In this document: piece after piece, positions 33,049 to 41,094 of the stretch
Layout: every line of letters starts with the position of its first letter
How positions within the stretch are numbered: the first letter of the stretch is position 1
From: Pedobacter sp. MC2016-24
GTDB taxonomy: Bacteria > Bacteroidota > Bacteroidia > Sphingobacteriales > Sphingobacteriaceae
Length of the DNA stretch: 64,000 bases
Direction of reading: 5' to 3'
NCBI RefSeq assembly: GCF_015223055.1
Contig: NZ_JADFBX010000004.1
Coordinates: 62,001-126,000, forward strand
Notes under the pieces: generated by a model
What the model was told of the DNA's origin: nothing
The model's database searches: none
The model's input: the letters and a program-made list of their open reading frames with translations, nothing else
Made by a program: the position numbers and the translations under genes

Positions 33049-33990
33049 ATGGAAAATTTAAGTGCCAGTGAAATCAAAGACCAGGTTTCGATCGTGGGCC
33101 TGTTGGCTCGTTTGGGGTTTCAACCCAAAAGAACTTCTGGTAAGGAAGTGATGTATTTAAGTATGCTCCGGGAATCCGATACCACACCTTCATTTTGTGT
33201 GAATGACCAGTTGGGGGTATGGTTTGACCATGGTAGCGGTAAAGGTGGTACGGTAATCGATTTTGGTATGGCCTTTTGGGCTGACCTTTCTTTTTCAGAG
33301 GTCCTGTTGAAAATCCAGGAGGTTTATAACCTTTCAGTAATTGCCGAAATTCCCAGGGAGCCGAAGAGAAAGCGTCTTGCCATAAAACTCCCAAATTATC
33401 AGATAGAGGAAGTGAAGCCCCTGGGCGGTAATCAGGTCATCACCGATTACCTGGTCAGCAGGGGTGTCTGGAATGTAGAGAATGACCTGCTGAGGGAGAT
33501 TTATTATTATGTTGAAGACGAAAAAAAACTTCGGAAACATTTTTTTGCGGTGGGCTGGATGAATGAACTTAAAGGTTGGGAAGTACGCAACAAGTATTTC
33601 AAGGGCTGCCTCGGTAGTAAATCGCTGACGCTGATCGAACGTGACACATCATCACTTGTGCTCTTTGAGGGCTACATGAATTATCTCAGCTGGAGGTTGG
33701 AGCATCCTGATGCCAATCACAGTGTAATCGTTTTAAATTCCCTGACCACCTTAGTCCGGGCCATTAAAATAGCCTCTTCTTTTTCTTCAGTGGAGGTGTA
33801 CTTTGACCATGACCAGGCCGGTCGTAAGGCAACCTCGGATTTCATTGGCGCTTTAAAGGAAACGGTAGATGGCTCAGTATTGTACCTGGGCTATAACGAT
33901 TATAATGAAAAGCTCATTAATGAATTACGTGAGGCCAAACAAAATGCTTCACGCTTTACTCAACACCTTGACTCTCTTTTCAGCAAGTAA
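33049..33990 (+). CDS. CHC2/Toprim-type DNA primase-like protein
   Basis: The N-terminal part (about 1-90: EIKDQVSIVGLLARLGFQPK, DTTPSFCVNDQLGVWFDHGS, GKGGTVIDF) resembles the CHC2 zinc-finger domain, although most zinc ligands are missing. The Toprim part (about 195-290) has LVLFEGYMNYLSW (catalytic Glu) and VEVYFDHDQAGRKATSDF (the D-x-D). Similar proteins are conserved on Bacteroidota ICEs. It would prime the lagging or recipient strand. Following the Rep-like gene and iterons, it fits a replication module. Confidence 0.85.
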   Translation: MENLSASEIKDQVSIVGLLARLGFQPKRTSGKEVMYLSMLRESDTTPSFCVNDQLGVWFDHGSGKGGTVIDFGMAFWADLSFSEVLLKIQEVYNLSVIAEIPREPKRKRLAIKLPNYQIEEVKPLGGNQVITDYLVSRGVWNVENDLLREIYYYVEDEKKLRKHFFAVGWMNELKGWEVRNKYFKGCLGSKSLTLIERDTSSLVLFEGYMNYLSWRLEHPDANHSVIVLNSLTTLVRAIKIASSFSSVEVYFDHDQAGRKATSDFIGALKETVDGSVLYLGYNDYNEKLINELREAKQNASRFTQHLDSLFSK

Positions 33991-34007
33991 GCCCCGTTAA
34001 CCGGGGC
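33991..34007 (+). terminator. Hairpin after the primase gene
   Basis: GCCCCG and CGGGGC pair around TTAAC immediately after the stop. The following AGTTTGTTG is only weakly T-rich, so this is a moderate terminator call. Confidence 0.5.
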
Positions 34008-34019
34008 AGTTTGTTGTTC

Positions 34020-34300
34020 CTTAAGAAACAAGTATTCCATTCACCTGGCCGCAGGTTGCAGGCTTCCCACTTTTCCGTTTCGCGCTATTCAGCCGCGAAA
34101 AACTAACATAAAAGCAAACTTCAACCTCCGGACTGGTATGCGTTTAGTTAGTTGCAAGATGTCTTTTTGTATTACAAAAAATCCCGGTGGGATTTTCTTC
34201 CATTCAAAAAGATTCTTGCCTTAAACCCTCATCTGCGTTTCTTGATGAAGGCTTTAAGGGGTTAAGCCAGCTCGCAACTCACTGTCTTTTTCCTAGCCAC
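34020..34300. other. Intergenic region upstream of the mobilization genes; candidate oriT
   Basis: A 7-bp inverted repeat with a 9-base loop (TTTCGCG 34078-34084, CGCGAAA 34094-34100) lies about 200 bp before the MobA-like gene. Relaxase nick sites are often next to such hairpins and close to the accessory and relaxase genes. No known nick sequence was recognised, so the call rests on position and structure only. Confidence 0.35.
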
Positions 34301-34711
34301 ATGGCAAAAAAACTAAAAGGCAGGCCACTGTTGAGTGGTGGCCAAAAGAATAAACACGTCCGAGCAAGATTTACTGAAGAAGAGTTCACGATGCTTCTAA
34401 AACTGGAGCAGGAACTGGGCATCAGCAGGACTAATCTTATCCGGCAGCGTGTGCTGAACAACGCCCAGGCCGTAGTCATTAATGCGCGTGAGCTGATCAG
34501 CCTGCTTGACCGGATAGGTACAGAACTCGGACGTTCCGGGAATAACATCAACCAATTGGCTAAATATGCCAATACACTCAATAAGCAGGGCTTACTCTCT
34601 AAAAATGTCGGTTCCCGGTTCGTTAGCCTGCTTCAGGAGTTTAATAAAAATCAGACAGACTTAGAAGTGGCGCTTAGAAAGATCATTCGCACAATGAGCC
34701 GCACTTACTGA
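34301..34711 (+). CDS. MobA/MobC-like mobilization accessory protein
   Basis: I start at the ATG at 34301 (MAKKLKGRPLLSGGQKNKHV), since the upstream 38 codons lack protein character. Residues 15-70 resemble a ribbon-helix-helix (VRARFTEEEFTMLLKLEQEL, GISRTNLIRQRVL). The C-terminal half carries the typical relaxosome segment LLDRIGTELGRSGNNINQLA, with the GxNINQ(L)A motif of MobC-type proteins. It would bind oriT and help the relaxase encoded at 35003. Confidence 0.88.
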   Translation: MAKKLKGRPLLSGGQKNKHVRARFTEEEFTMLLKLEQELGISRTNLIRQRVLNNAQAVVINARELISLLDRIGTELGRSGNNINQLAKYANTLNKQGLLSKNVGSRFVSLLQEFNKNQTDLEVALRKIIRTMSRTY

Positions 34712-35002
34712 TCTGGGTAGATCAATTGTGATCATCGTTTTACCCCGGTTATGGTGTTACAAGGATCATCTGCTATATGGCTGTATATCCGATTTCACTG
34801 TTATACAGATCAAAAGTTATTTGAGAATATTGTTATTTAGTTACATCGAAATATGGTTACGTAGCTATTTTGCTCTGAGATTATGCTGTTGTATGGATAG
34901 TGTGTTAGATCGCTATTTATTTATATATCAGGCTCCGAAGATTTAATAGTCAAGGGATAGGCTGCTACATCGTTAGCCTGTTACATTAAACATCTTTTAT
35001 TT
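34712..35002 (+). repeat. AT-rich region with about ten degenerate TGYTAYATCGAT-like repeats
   Basis: Degenerate 12-mers start at 34755, 34771, 34782, 34799, 34831, 34855, 34887, 34903, 34963 and 34979, for example TGTTATACAGAT, TGCTACATCGTT and TGTTACATTAAA. All are in the same orientation with uneven spacing. They occupy the whole gap between the accessory protein and relaxase genes. An open 72-codon frame here lacks protein character. They could be relaxosome or IHF-like binding sites; this is inference. Confidence 0.45.
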
Positions 35003-36283
35003 ATGGTGGTTAAAATTCTTTCTTCTGCAAGATCTTTTAAAGGTGTGCATTACAATACAGATAAAGTGGAGGATAACCACGCGGAATTACTCAAAGTAGC
35101 CAACTTTGGTCCGCTCCAGGCATTGGACCGGGTGAGACCAGAGGATTACATGAACTATTTAAAAATGGTTTCTGCGCAGAATAAAAACATTAGGAAGCCG
35201 CAATTTCACGTGATGATTTCCACCAAGGGGAGGGAACATTCTAAAGAAGAATTATCCGGTATTGCTGAAAAATGGTTAGCTAAAATGGGCTATGCAGAAC
35301 AGCCTTATCTCCTGGTTTTTCACAAAGATACGCGTAACAACCACGTTCACATCGTATCAACCAGAGTGGACAAGAACGGGGATAAGATCTCTTCCGCATT
35401 TGAAAAGAATCGTGCCATACAAAGCCTGAACCAGGTGATGGGGTTGGATGAAAAATGGCAGGCTCAGGCAGATTTCGAAAAAGCAATGACTTACAAGTTC
35501 TCCAGTAAAACACAATTCCTGATGCTTTTGGAAACTAAAGGTTATAGCATTGGGGGTGATAAAGAACATATCCAGTTAATCAAGTTTGGAAAGGTAGCTG
35601 CAGAATTTGACCCGGCTCTTTTAAACATGCGATTAGCTGAACTCAAGGCAAGTCCTGGAAAAGAGGATATAGACAAACGTAAAAAACAGCTTACTGCGCT
35701 ATTTTACAAGTACCTGAAAATTCACTCATCTGAACTTTACCCGGTCATACAGCCTCTTGCCGGTGGAAGAGAAAAAGCATTGAGTGCTTTTACTTCTGAT
35801 TTTGCTCAGTTTCTAAAGATTAACATGGGCATAGAGTTAATCTTTCATTCCAAATACGCCTACAGTATCATTGACAATAGCGATAAAAATGTCTTAAAAG
35901 GCAGTCAGATTATGGATTTGAAAACTTTATTAAATCATCAGCTCGCCCGCTCAGTTGGTCCGGAATCTAAAGATTCGCAGTCTGAAACCGCTGTGTTGAA
36001 TGCGGATTCTACTTTAATCGGTCATTTCAAAGGTAACGAACACTCAGCGGTTTCGACCCCTTCGGACAGCTCTGGGAAACTAGGAACAGTTGCCCTTAGC
36101 TATTCAGATCCTATCGCGCCGGTTTACTCCACCAGGATTGCTCAGGCTGGAAATGAAGATGCTGATTATAGCTATAGCCATGGGGACGAGGTGAATATAG
36201 ATCTTACCGATGACATTGATGATGAAGCAATCCTTGGCCGGAACAGGCGCAGGCAGCGCAAGGCAAGGACCAACACCAGGTAA
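35003..36283 (+). CDS. Relaxase / mobilization nuclease (MobB-like, MOBP type)
   Basis: The N-terminal 150 residues form the relaxase domain. Metal-binding histidines are H69 (KPQFHVMIS) and the pair in NNHVHIVSTRV (H114 and H116), and YNTDK near residue 17 offers a possible nicking Tyr. The remaining 280 residues are poorly conserved, with an acidic tail and a final basic stretch (NRRRQRKART). It nicks oriT and pilots the transferred strand, together with the MobA-like protein and the VirD4-type coupling protein at 49982. The size (426 residues) is normal. Confidence 0.92.
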   Translation: MVVKILSSARSFKGVHYNTDKVEDNHAELLKVANFGPLQALDRVRPEDYMNYLKMVSAQNKNIRKPQFHVMISTKGREHSKEELSGIAEKWLAKMGYAEQPYLLVFHKDTRNNHVHIVSTRVDKNGDKISSAFEKNRAIQSLNQVMGLDEKWQAQADFEKAMTYKFSSKTQFLMLLETKGYSIGGDKEHIQLIKFGKVAAEFDPALLNMRLAELKASPGKEDIDKRKKQLTALFYKYLKIHSSELYPVIQPLAGGREKALSAFTSDFAQFLKINMGIELIFHSKYAYSIIDNSDKNVLKGSQIMDLKTLLNHQLARSVGPESKDSQSETAVLNADSTLIGHFKGNEHSAVSTPSDSSGKLGTVALSYSDPIAPVYSTRIAQAGNEDADYSYSHGDEVNIDLTDDIDDEAILGRNRRRQRKARTNTR

Positions 36284-36301
36284 TTACTTAAAAACTTTAT
36301 T

Positions 36302-36925
36302 ATGATTATTCTCATTGGCAACCAGAAAGGAGGCCCCGGTAAAAGTACGATTGCGTTACTGCTGGCTAATTTTCTCACTCAAGTTAAAAAACATCAGGTT
36401 ACGCTTATCGATATGGACTATCAGCAGTCTATTGCACAAATGTATTCGCGGGCAAAAATTCTGGACAGTCCGCCGCCTTACGAGGTTGTAGCAGCCAACC
36501 TGGAGCAGTTCGAACAGATCAAACCCATATTGTCCCGCAACCCGGATATGATTTTCCTGATTGATCTTCCGGGTAAACTTGACGATGACGGTTTAATCCC
36601 TTTATTTCAGAATGCGGATCTGGTATTGTGTCCATTTGCTTATTCTGAACTCAGTTTTGATTCTACAATTTTGTTTTCAGTTGTCCTGAAGAAAATCAAA
36701 CCGGATATCTCATTGGTGTTTATTCCGAACCGGATTAAGGCAACGGTGAATTACAGAACAAAAAGTGATGTGGAGCATCAGCTTTCTCAGTTTGGAAATA
36801 TCACACCCGCAATTCCTGATCGCATCGATTTCCAGCGGATCACGACCGTATCTACGCCTATAAATGTACAGCCGCTGGTCATTGCCGTATTCAGCCAGAT
36901 CTATGCAGACTATATCAAACGGTGA
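36302..36925 (+). CDS. traA: ParA-family ATPase (TraA of CTnDOT-type elements)
   Basis: The deviant Walker A motif NQKGGPGKST (residues 7-16) is followed by LIDMDYQQSIAQMY (Walker A' region) and FLIDLPGKLDDD (Walker B). At 207 residues it is a minimal ParA/MinD-like ATPase. In CTnDOT-type elements a ParA-like TraA heads the transfer operon, as here, 18 bp after the relaxase gene. It may position the transfer machinery or the element DNA. No ParB-type partner follows. Confidence 0.88.
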   Translation: MIILIGNQKGGPGKSTIALLLANFLTQVKKHQVTLIDMDYQQSIAQMYSRAKILDSPPPYEVVAANLEQFEQIKPILSRNPDMIFLIDLPGKLDDDGLIPLFQNADLVLCPFAYSELSFDSTILFSVVLKKIKPDISLVFIPNRIKATVNYRTKSDVEHQLSQFGNITPAIPDRIDFQRITTVSTPINVQPLVIAVFSQIYADYIKR

Positions 36926-36961
36926 TTTTCCACCCATTTTTAATTTAAATATTCCAGTTTT

Positions 36962-37315
36962 ATGAATCAAATCCGAACCCTCGCTGATGAATTGCGGAGC
37001 AAGATTACTGCGCCGGATACACCGAAAAAAGGATTGGCGCCCAAAGTCAAAACCACCGCAAAGAAAACGTCAAAAGCTACTGATCCATTGGAAGCTCAAA
37101 TTCTGTTAGACATTAGATCTTATGATACTAAGGGTCACAAGTCGATGGTACATGTGCGCTTTGATGAGCCCACGGTCAGACTGCTCAATCAGTTTAAAAT
37201 GGCCACTGAAGTTGACATCAATAAACTAGTCGCTTTTGCGGTGAAGTCGCTGTTTCAAGCGAACCCTGAACTCAAAAACATTATTAAACATTTCATTCAA
37301 AACATAGAACTATGA
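36962..37315 (+). CDS. Hypothetical conjugation protein (TraB-like position)
   Basis: The first 45 residues are a basic, Ala/Lys/Thr-rich linker (KKGLAPKVKTTAKKTSKATD). The rest (about 45-117) looks like a small DNA-binding fold: HKSMVHVRFDEPTVRLLNQF, then VDINKLVAFAVKSLFQ, compatible with ribbon-helix-helix or the DUF3408 type. Its place after the ParA-like gene matches TraB of CTnDOT. It overlaps the next gene by 4 bp. Confidence 0.65.
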   Translation: MNQIRTLADELRSKITAPDTPKKGLAPKVKTTAKKTSKATDPLEAQILLDIRSYDTKGHKSMVHVRFDEPTVRLLNQFKMATEVDINKLVAFAVKSLFQANPELKNIIKHFIQNIEL

Positions 37316-37608
37316 CCTGGTTACAGTTTTTTCTTTGGCTTACCGGCCTTTATCTCAGTTATTATCTGTTGAATATTTTTCTGGACTGGGGCCGCGCTCA
37401 GAGGTTGGACAAAGTCCTGGAGAGTCAGGAACTGACTTTCTCCGAATCCCATCATCCCGAAAAAGTTGACCTGATACCAGAAAAAAAGGTGAAAGCTACC
37501 ACTACGTCAGCTCCTCCGTCTACTGGCCTGAGCGGGGTCTCGATCACTGATCTTTTTGAACTCGCCCGTACTGAGTCCATTCACCTGACACGCGCTGTTA
37601 CATTTTAA
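37312..37608 (+). CDS. Small membrane protein of the transfer operon
   Basis: A single N-terminal membrane helix (WLQFFLWLTGLYLSYYLLNI) precedes a charged, Pro/Thr-rich cytosolic tail of about 70 residues. The 4-bp overlap with the upstream gene and the 1-bp gap to the next place it firmly in the operon. Family unknown; position resembles TraC/TraD of CTnDOT-type systems. Confidence 0.7.
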   Translation: MTWLQFFLWLTGLYLSYYLLNIFLDWGRAQRLDKVLESQELTFSESHHPEKVDLIPEKKVKATTTSAPPSTGLSGVSITDLFELARTESIHLTRAVTF

Positions 37609-37609
37609 T

Positions 37610-37915
37610 ATGTACAGGTGCATCCTTTGGATAGCTGTTCTGATATTCTTCTTTCAGTTCTCTGTATCCGCCCAGGAGGGCATTGCCGAAATGAACCAGG
37701 TTAAAAATGATTTGAAGCGCTCTTTCTTCGGTGCCCTTGACGCTTCCCTAATGCTTGCCGCCATTCTTGGCATTTGTGGCGCCCTTAGAATTTACCACAA
37801 CTGGCAACTTGGTAAACATCATTTTCATGTCGATTACGAAGTTGTTGCCTGGTTTTCGGCTTCCTTATTTATGGTTTTGATGGGTGCTTTTCTTCAAAAA
37901 CTTTATGGTTTATAA
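37610..37915 (+). CDS. TraE-like (DUF4134-related) membrane protein, first copy
   Basis: A signal-like N-terminus (CILWIAVLIFFFQFSVSAQE) is followed by two membrane helices (DASLMLAAILGICGALRIYH, VVAWFSASLFMVLMGAFLQ). Size, topology and the RIYHNWQ/RVYSKWN correspondence make it a paralogue of the TraE at 37992. A strong terminator lies between the two copies. Confidence 0.7.
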   Translation: MYRCILWIAVLIFFFQFSVSAQEGIAEMNQVKNDLKRSFFGALDASLMLAAILGICGALRIYHNWQLGKHHFHVDYEVVAWFSASLFMVLMGAFLQKLYGL

Positions 37916-37942
37916 CCCTTTCCTCTGCTTACTCAGCTAACG

Positions 37943-37971
37943 GCTGCTTCAATCGAAGCAGCTTTTTTTTT
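37943..37971 (+). terminator. Strong intrinsic terminator within the tra operon
   Basis: GCTGCTTC (37943-37950) and GAAGCAGC (37955-37962) form an 8-bp stem with a 4-base loop, followed by nine T residues. It separates the first TraE-like gene from traE and would reduce or regulate transcription into the large downstream tra block. Confidence 0.85.
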
Positions 37972-37991
37972 ACCTAATAATTTTCAAACAA

Positions 37992-38297
37992 ATGCTAAAA
38001 GCAAAACAATTGTTCGCGCTGGGGGTCCTCCTGGCTATTACCCAAATTCCTGCCTTCGCTCAAAGTGGCGTCAACGGTCTGAATACTGCTACCACAACCC
38101 TGAGAACTTATGTCGATCCTGTCACTAATATCTCGCTGGTCATAGGTGGAATTGTTGGAATTGTCGGAGGCATTCGGGTCTATTCCAAATGGAACTCCGG
38201 TGATCAGGACATTAATAAGGAGCTGATGGGATGGGGTGGCAGCTGCGTCTTTCTGGTGGTTTCTTCGCTGGTTATCAAATCCTTCTTCGGCCTGTAA
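37992..38297 (+). CDS. traE: TraE (DUF4134), conjugation membrane protein
   Basis: The 101-residue protein has a signal peptide ending FAQS, then ATTTLRTYVDPVTNISLVIG, a glycine-rich membrane helix (LVIGGIVGIVGGIRVYSKWN) and a second one at the C-terminus. These are typical of TraE/DUF4134, the VirB2/VirB3-like small subunit of CTnDOT-type transfer systems. It is followed after one base by traF. Confidence 0.88.
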   Translation: MLKAKQLFALGVLLAITQIPAFAQSGVNGLNTATTTLRTYVDPVTNISLVIGGIVGIVGGIRVYSKWNSGDQDINKELMGWGGSCVFLVVSSLVIKSFFGL

Positions 38298-38298
38298 A

Positions 38299-38586
38299 AT
38301 GGGCAAGCGGTTTTCAATTTACAGGGGGCTGCAAAAGCCCCTTGTTTTCAAAGGTTTCAAAGGCAAATTTATTTACTGGGGACTGGCTTGCCTGGTCATG
38401 GGTTTGGTACTGGCCGCGATCACGGTTGCCATGGTCAGTATGTTGTTGGGCATTGTCGTGCTCATCGCCTGTATTGGTGGTGGTTTATTCTACACGGCCT
38501 CGCAGCAAAAAAACGGCCTTCATAACAAAGACAAAAGCCAGTCCGTATTTGTGCATCAGGCTTATTTTAAAAACAAACATTTATGA
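38299..38586 (+). CDS. traF: TraF (DUF4133), conjugation membrane protein
   Basis: The ATG at 38299, one base after the traE stop, gives a 95-residue protein starting MGKRFSIYRGLQKPLVFKGF, the conserved DUF4133 start. Two adjacent membrane helices follow (FIYWGLACLVMGLVLAAITV and a second one). TraF is VirB3-like and works with the TraG ATPase, whose gene overlaps it by 4 bp. Confidence 0.88.
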   Translation: MGKRFSIYRGLQKPLVFKGFKGKFIYWGLACLVMGLVLAAITVAMVSMLLGIVVLIACIGGGLFYTASQQKNGLHNKDKSQSVFVHQAYFKNKHL

Positions 38587-41090
38587 GTAAAAAGAACATC
38601 TTCAAGATGCCTTATCTGGGCATTAGGGAAGATTCAGGCTACGATCTGCTATATGGCTTAAATGGCGAATGCTCGGTCATCCTTAAAATTAAAAACCCGG
38701 TTGTGCAGTATAGTGGTTCCGGGGATGATTACGATAATTTTCACGCGCTGCTCCTGAATATTGTCAAAATTCTGGGCGCTGGTTATTTGATTCAAAAACA
38801 GGATATTTTATCCAGATCAGCTTATCCTTACCATCGGTCAGTGGATTTTTTACAGGATAAATACAACGCCCATTTTGCCGGAAGGAATGTACTGAACATT
38901 CACACCTATTTTACCATTACCAAGAGTGTCAAAAAACAAGCTTTTTATGTGTATGATAAAAAATCACTTCAGGAGTTTTTCCAAAATCTGAGCAAGGTAA
39001 TGGATGTTCTCAGTGCTGCAGGTTGTGAGCCTATAGCATTGCGGGAAAAAGAGGTCAATCTTTTTGTCAAGCGCATGCTGGCTATGAATTTCAACGATGG
39101 AGCCATTTCGCTTAACAATATCAGTCCTGGAAGTTCTGAATTGAAAATGGGGGAGTTGAGTGTTCGTAGCATCAGCCTGATCAATGTAGATACAGTTGAG
39201 CTGCCTGCTGAAATCCCTACGCATGCGGAACTGAATGAGAAGGATGCCATCAAAGGATTTCCGGTTGACCTGTTTTCTTTTTTAATGAAAGTGCCAGCGT
39301 ATGAATGTATCGTATTCAACCAGATTATCGACATACCCAGTCAACAGGCAATTCTGAACAAGCTGGAACTCAAAAGAAAGCGTCATTCCGGTATTCCCGA
39401 TCCTGCAAACCTGATTTGTGTTGAAGATATTGACTTACTACTCAATGATGTGGCTAGGGAAAGCCAGCTTTTGGTTCACGCCCATTACAATATCGTTCTG
39501 GCCGCAGAGCCTCAACATTTGCAAAAGGCTACCAATTTTATCGAAAGCGCTTTGTTTCACTTGGGGATCACGCCCAGTAAAAATGCTTACAACCAGTTAG
39601 AACTCTTCCGTACTTTACTTCCTGGTAATGGTGTTGAACTTAAACCTTACGACTGGTTTTTAACGACTTGCGATGCGGCGATCTGCTTTTTGTTTAAGGA
39701 GAGTCTGCAGAAGGACGATCCCTCTGATTTCCTGGTCCGCTTCACAGACCGGCAGGGCACGCCTGTTGGAATTGACATGTCGGATTATCCCATGCGTACC
39801 AATAGGATTTCGAACAGAAATCGATTTGTATTAGGATCCAGTGGTGTAGGCAAGTCTTATTTCATGCTAGCCTTGCTCGAACAGTATATGTTGTACAATA
39901 CAGATGTAGTTATCGTAGACACAGGACATTCCTATTCTGGGTTGTGTGCTTATTTCGAAGGGAAATACATTACTTACACCGAGGAAAAGCCCATCACTAT
40001 GAATCCTTTTGCCATAACGGCAGAGGAGTGCAATGTAGAGAAGAAGGATTTCCTGATTACCTTGGTCGGATTACTCTGGAAAGGCGCGGATGGTGCTTTG
40101 GGGACTGTTGAGCGTGATGTAATCGCCTATGTGGTGAGTGCTTATTATTCCACTTATTTTCTGGAGCACGAAAGCGGCGCTGGCCCTTATGAAATTTCAG
40201 AATTGAGTTTCAATAGTTTTTATGAATATGCACTGGCGAAAATTCCAGACATCAAAACACGGGAAAATATTCCTTTTCAGCTGGAAGAGTTTCGCTATGT
40301 CCTGAAAAAATTTTATCAGGGCGGGGAGTATGCAACCATCTTGAACGAGTCCATTGATGAAAGCCTGTTCACCGAGCGATTTATTGTCTTTGAAATTGAC
40401 AATATCGCCGATAACAAAACGCTTTTTCCGATAACCACGCTCATCATTATGGATGTGTTCATTCAAAAGATGCGACACCGGAAAGACCGCCGTAAAGTCT
40501 TGCTGCTGGAAGAAGCCTGGAAAGCCATTGCTTCACCTATTATGGCCAATTTCTTACTTTACCTCAATAAAACGGCAAGGAAGTTTTGGGGTGAAATCAT
40601 CGAGGTGACCCAGGAGCTTGCAGACATTATTGGTAACCCTATTGTTAAGGATGCGATCATTGCCAACAGTGATACGATTTGTCTTTTGGACCAAAGCAAG
40701 CTGGAGAAAAATTTTGATGAAGTAGCCAAGCTGCTGTCTATTTCTGACAGTGAGCGAAAGAAAATTTTTACCATAAACAGGCTTGATAATAAAGCTGGTC
40801 GTGGCAGGTTCAAGGAGGTCTACATACGTCGGGGGCAGATGGGGGAAGTCTATGGTGTCGAAGTGAGCATCTACCAGTATTTTGTCTACACCACCGAAAA
40901 GCCGGAAAAATCTGCACTGGAAATCTATACCAGATTTTATGGTTCCTTCAGAGGAGGGCTGGAAGTCTTTGTTTCTGACTTCAATAAGTCGAAACTACCT
41001 GTTAACCAGTTTGTCACTCAGGTCAATCAATTCAATAAGCCGTTGTATGACGATCAGCCTCCACCATTATTATCCAACCTTATATCCTGA
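38583..41090 (+). CDS. traG: TraG, VirB4-type conjugation ATPase
   Basis: This 835-residue protein has the TraG N-terminal domain (1-300) and an ATPase domain. Walker A GSSGVGKSYFM is at about 418-428, DVVIVDTGHSYSGL follows, and Walker B KVLLLEEAWKAI is near 640. Q/T motifs come after it (WGEIIEVTQELADIIGN). VirB4 ATPases power assembly of the secretion channel. The gene overlaps traF by 4 bp. The length and motifs look intact. Confidence 0.95.
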   Translation: MSKKNIFKMPYLGIREDSGYDLLYGLNGECSVILKIKNPVVQYSGSGDDYDNFHALLLNIVKILGAGYLIQKQDILSRSAYPYHRSVDFLQDKYNAHFAGRNVLNIHTYFTITKSVKKQAFYVYDKKSLQEFFQNLSKVMDVLSAAGCEPIALREKEVNLFVKRMLAMNFNDGAISLNNISPGSSELKMGELSVRSISLINVDTVELPAEIPTHAELNEKDAIKGFPVDLFSFLMKVPAYECIVFNQIIDIPSQQAILNKLELKRKRHSGIPDPANLICVEDIDLLLNDVARESQLLVHAHYNIVLAAEPQHLQKATNFIESALFHLGITPSKNAYNQLELFRTLLPGNGVELKPYDWFLTTCDAAICFLFKESLQKDDPSDFLVRFTDRQGTPVGIDMSDYPMRTNRISNRNRFVLGSSGVGKSYFMLALLEQYMLYNTDVVIVDTGHSYSGLCAYFEGKYITYTEEKPITMNPFAITAEECNVEKKDFLITLVGLLWKGADGALGTVERDVIAYVVSAYYSTYFLEHESGAGPYEISELSFNSFYEYALAKIPDIKTRENIPFQLEEFRYVLKKFYQGGEYATILNESIDESLFTERFIVFEIDNIADNKTLFPITTLIIMDVFIQKMRHRKDRRKVLLLEEAWKAIASPIMANFLLYLNKTARKFWGEIIEVTQELADIIGNPIVKDAIIANSDTICLLDQSKLEKNFDEVAKLLSISDSERKKIFTINRLDNKAGRGRFKEVYIRRGQMGEVYGVEVSIYQYFVYTTEKPEKSALEIYTRFYGSFRGGLEVFVSDFNKSKLPVNQFVTQVNQFNKPLYDDQPPPLLSNLIS

Positions 41091-41094
41091 TTTT

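Noticed and set aside
34728..34946. 72-codon plus-strand frame between the mobilization genes
   Set aside because: It is rich in Leu/Tyr/Cys from AT-rich repeats and has no start context; the repeat structure explains it.
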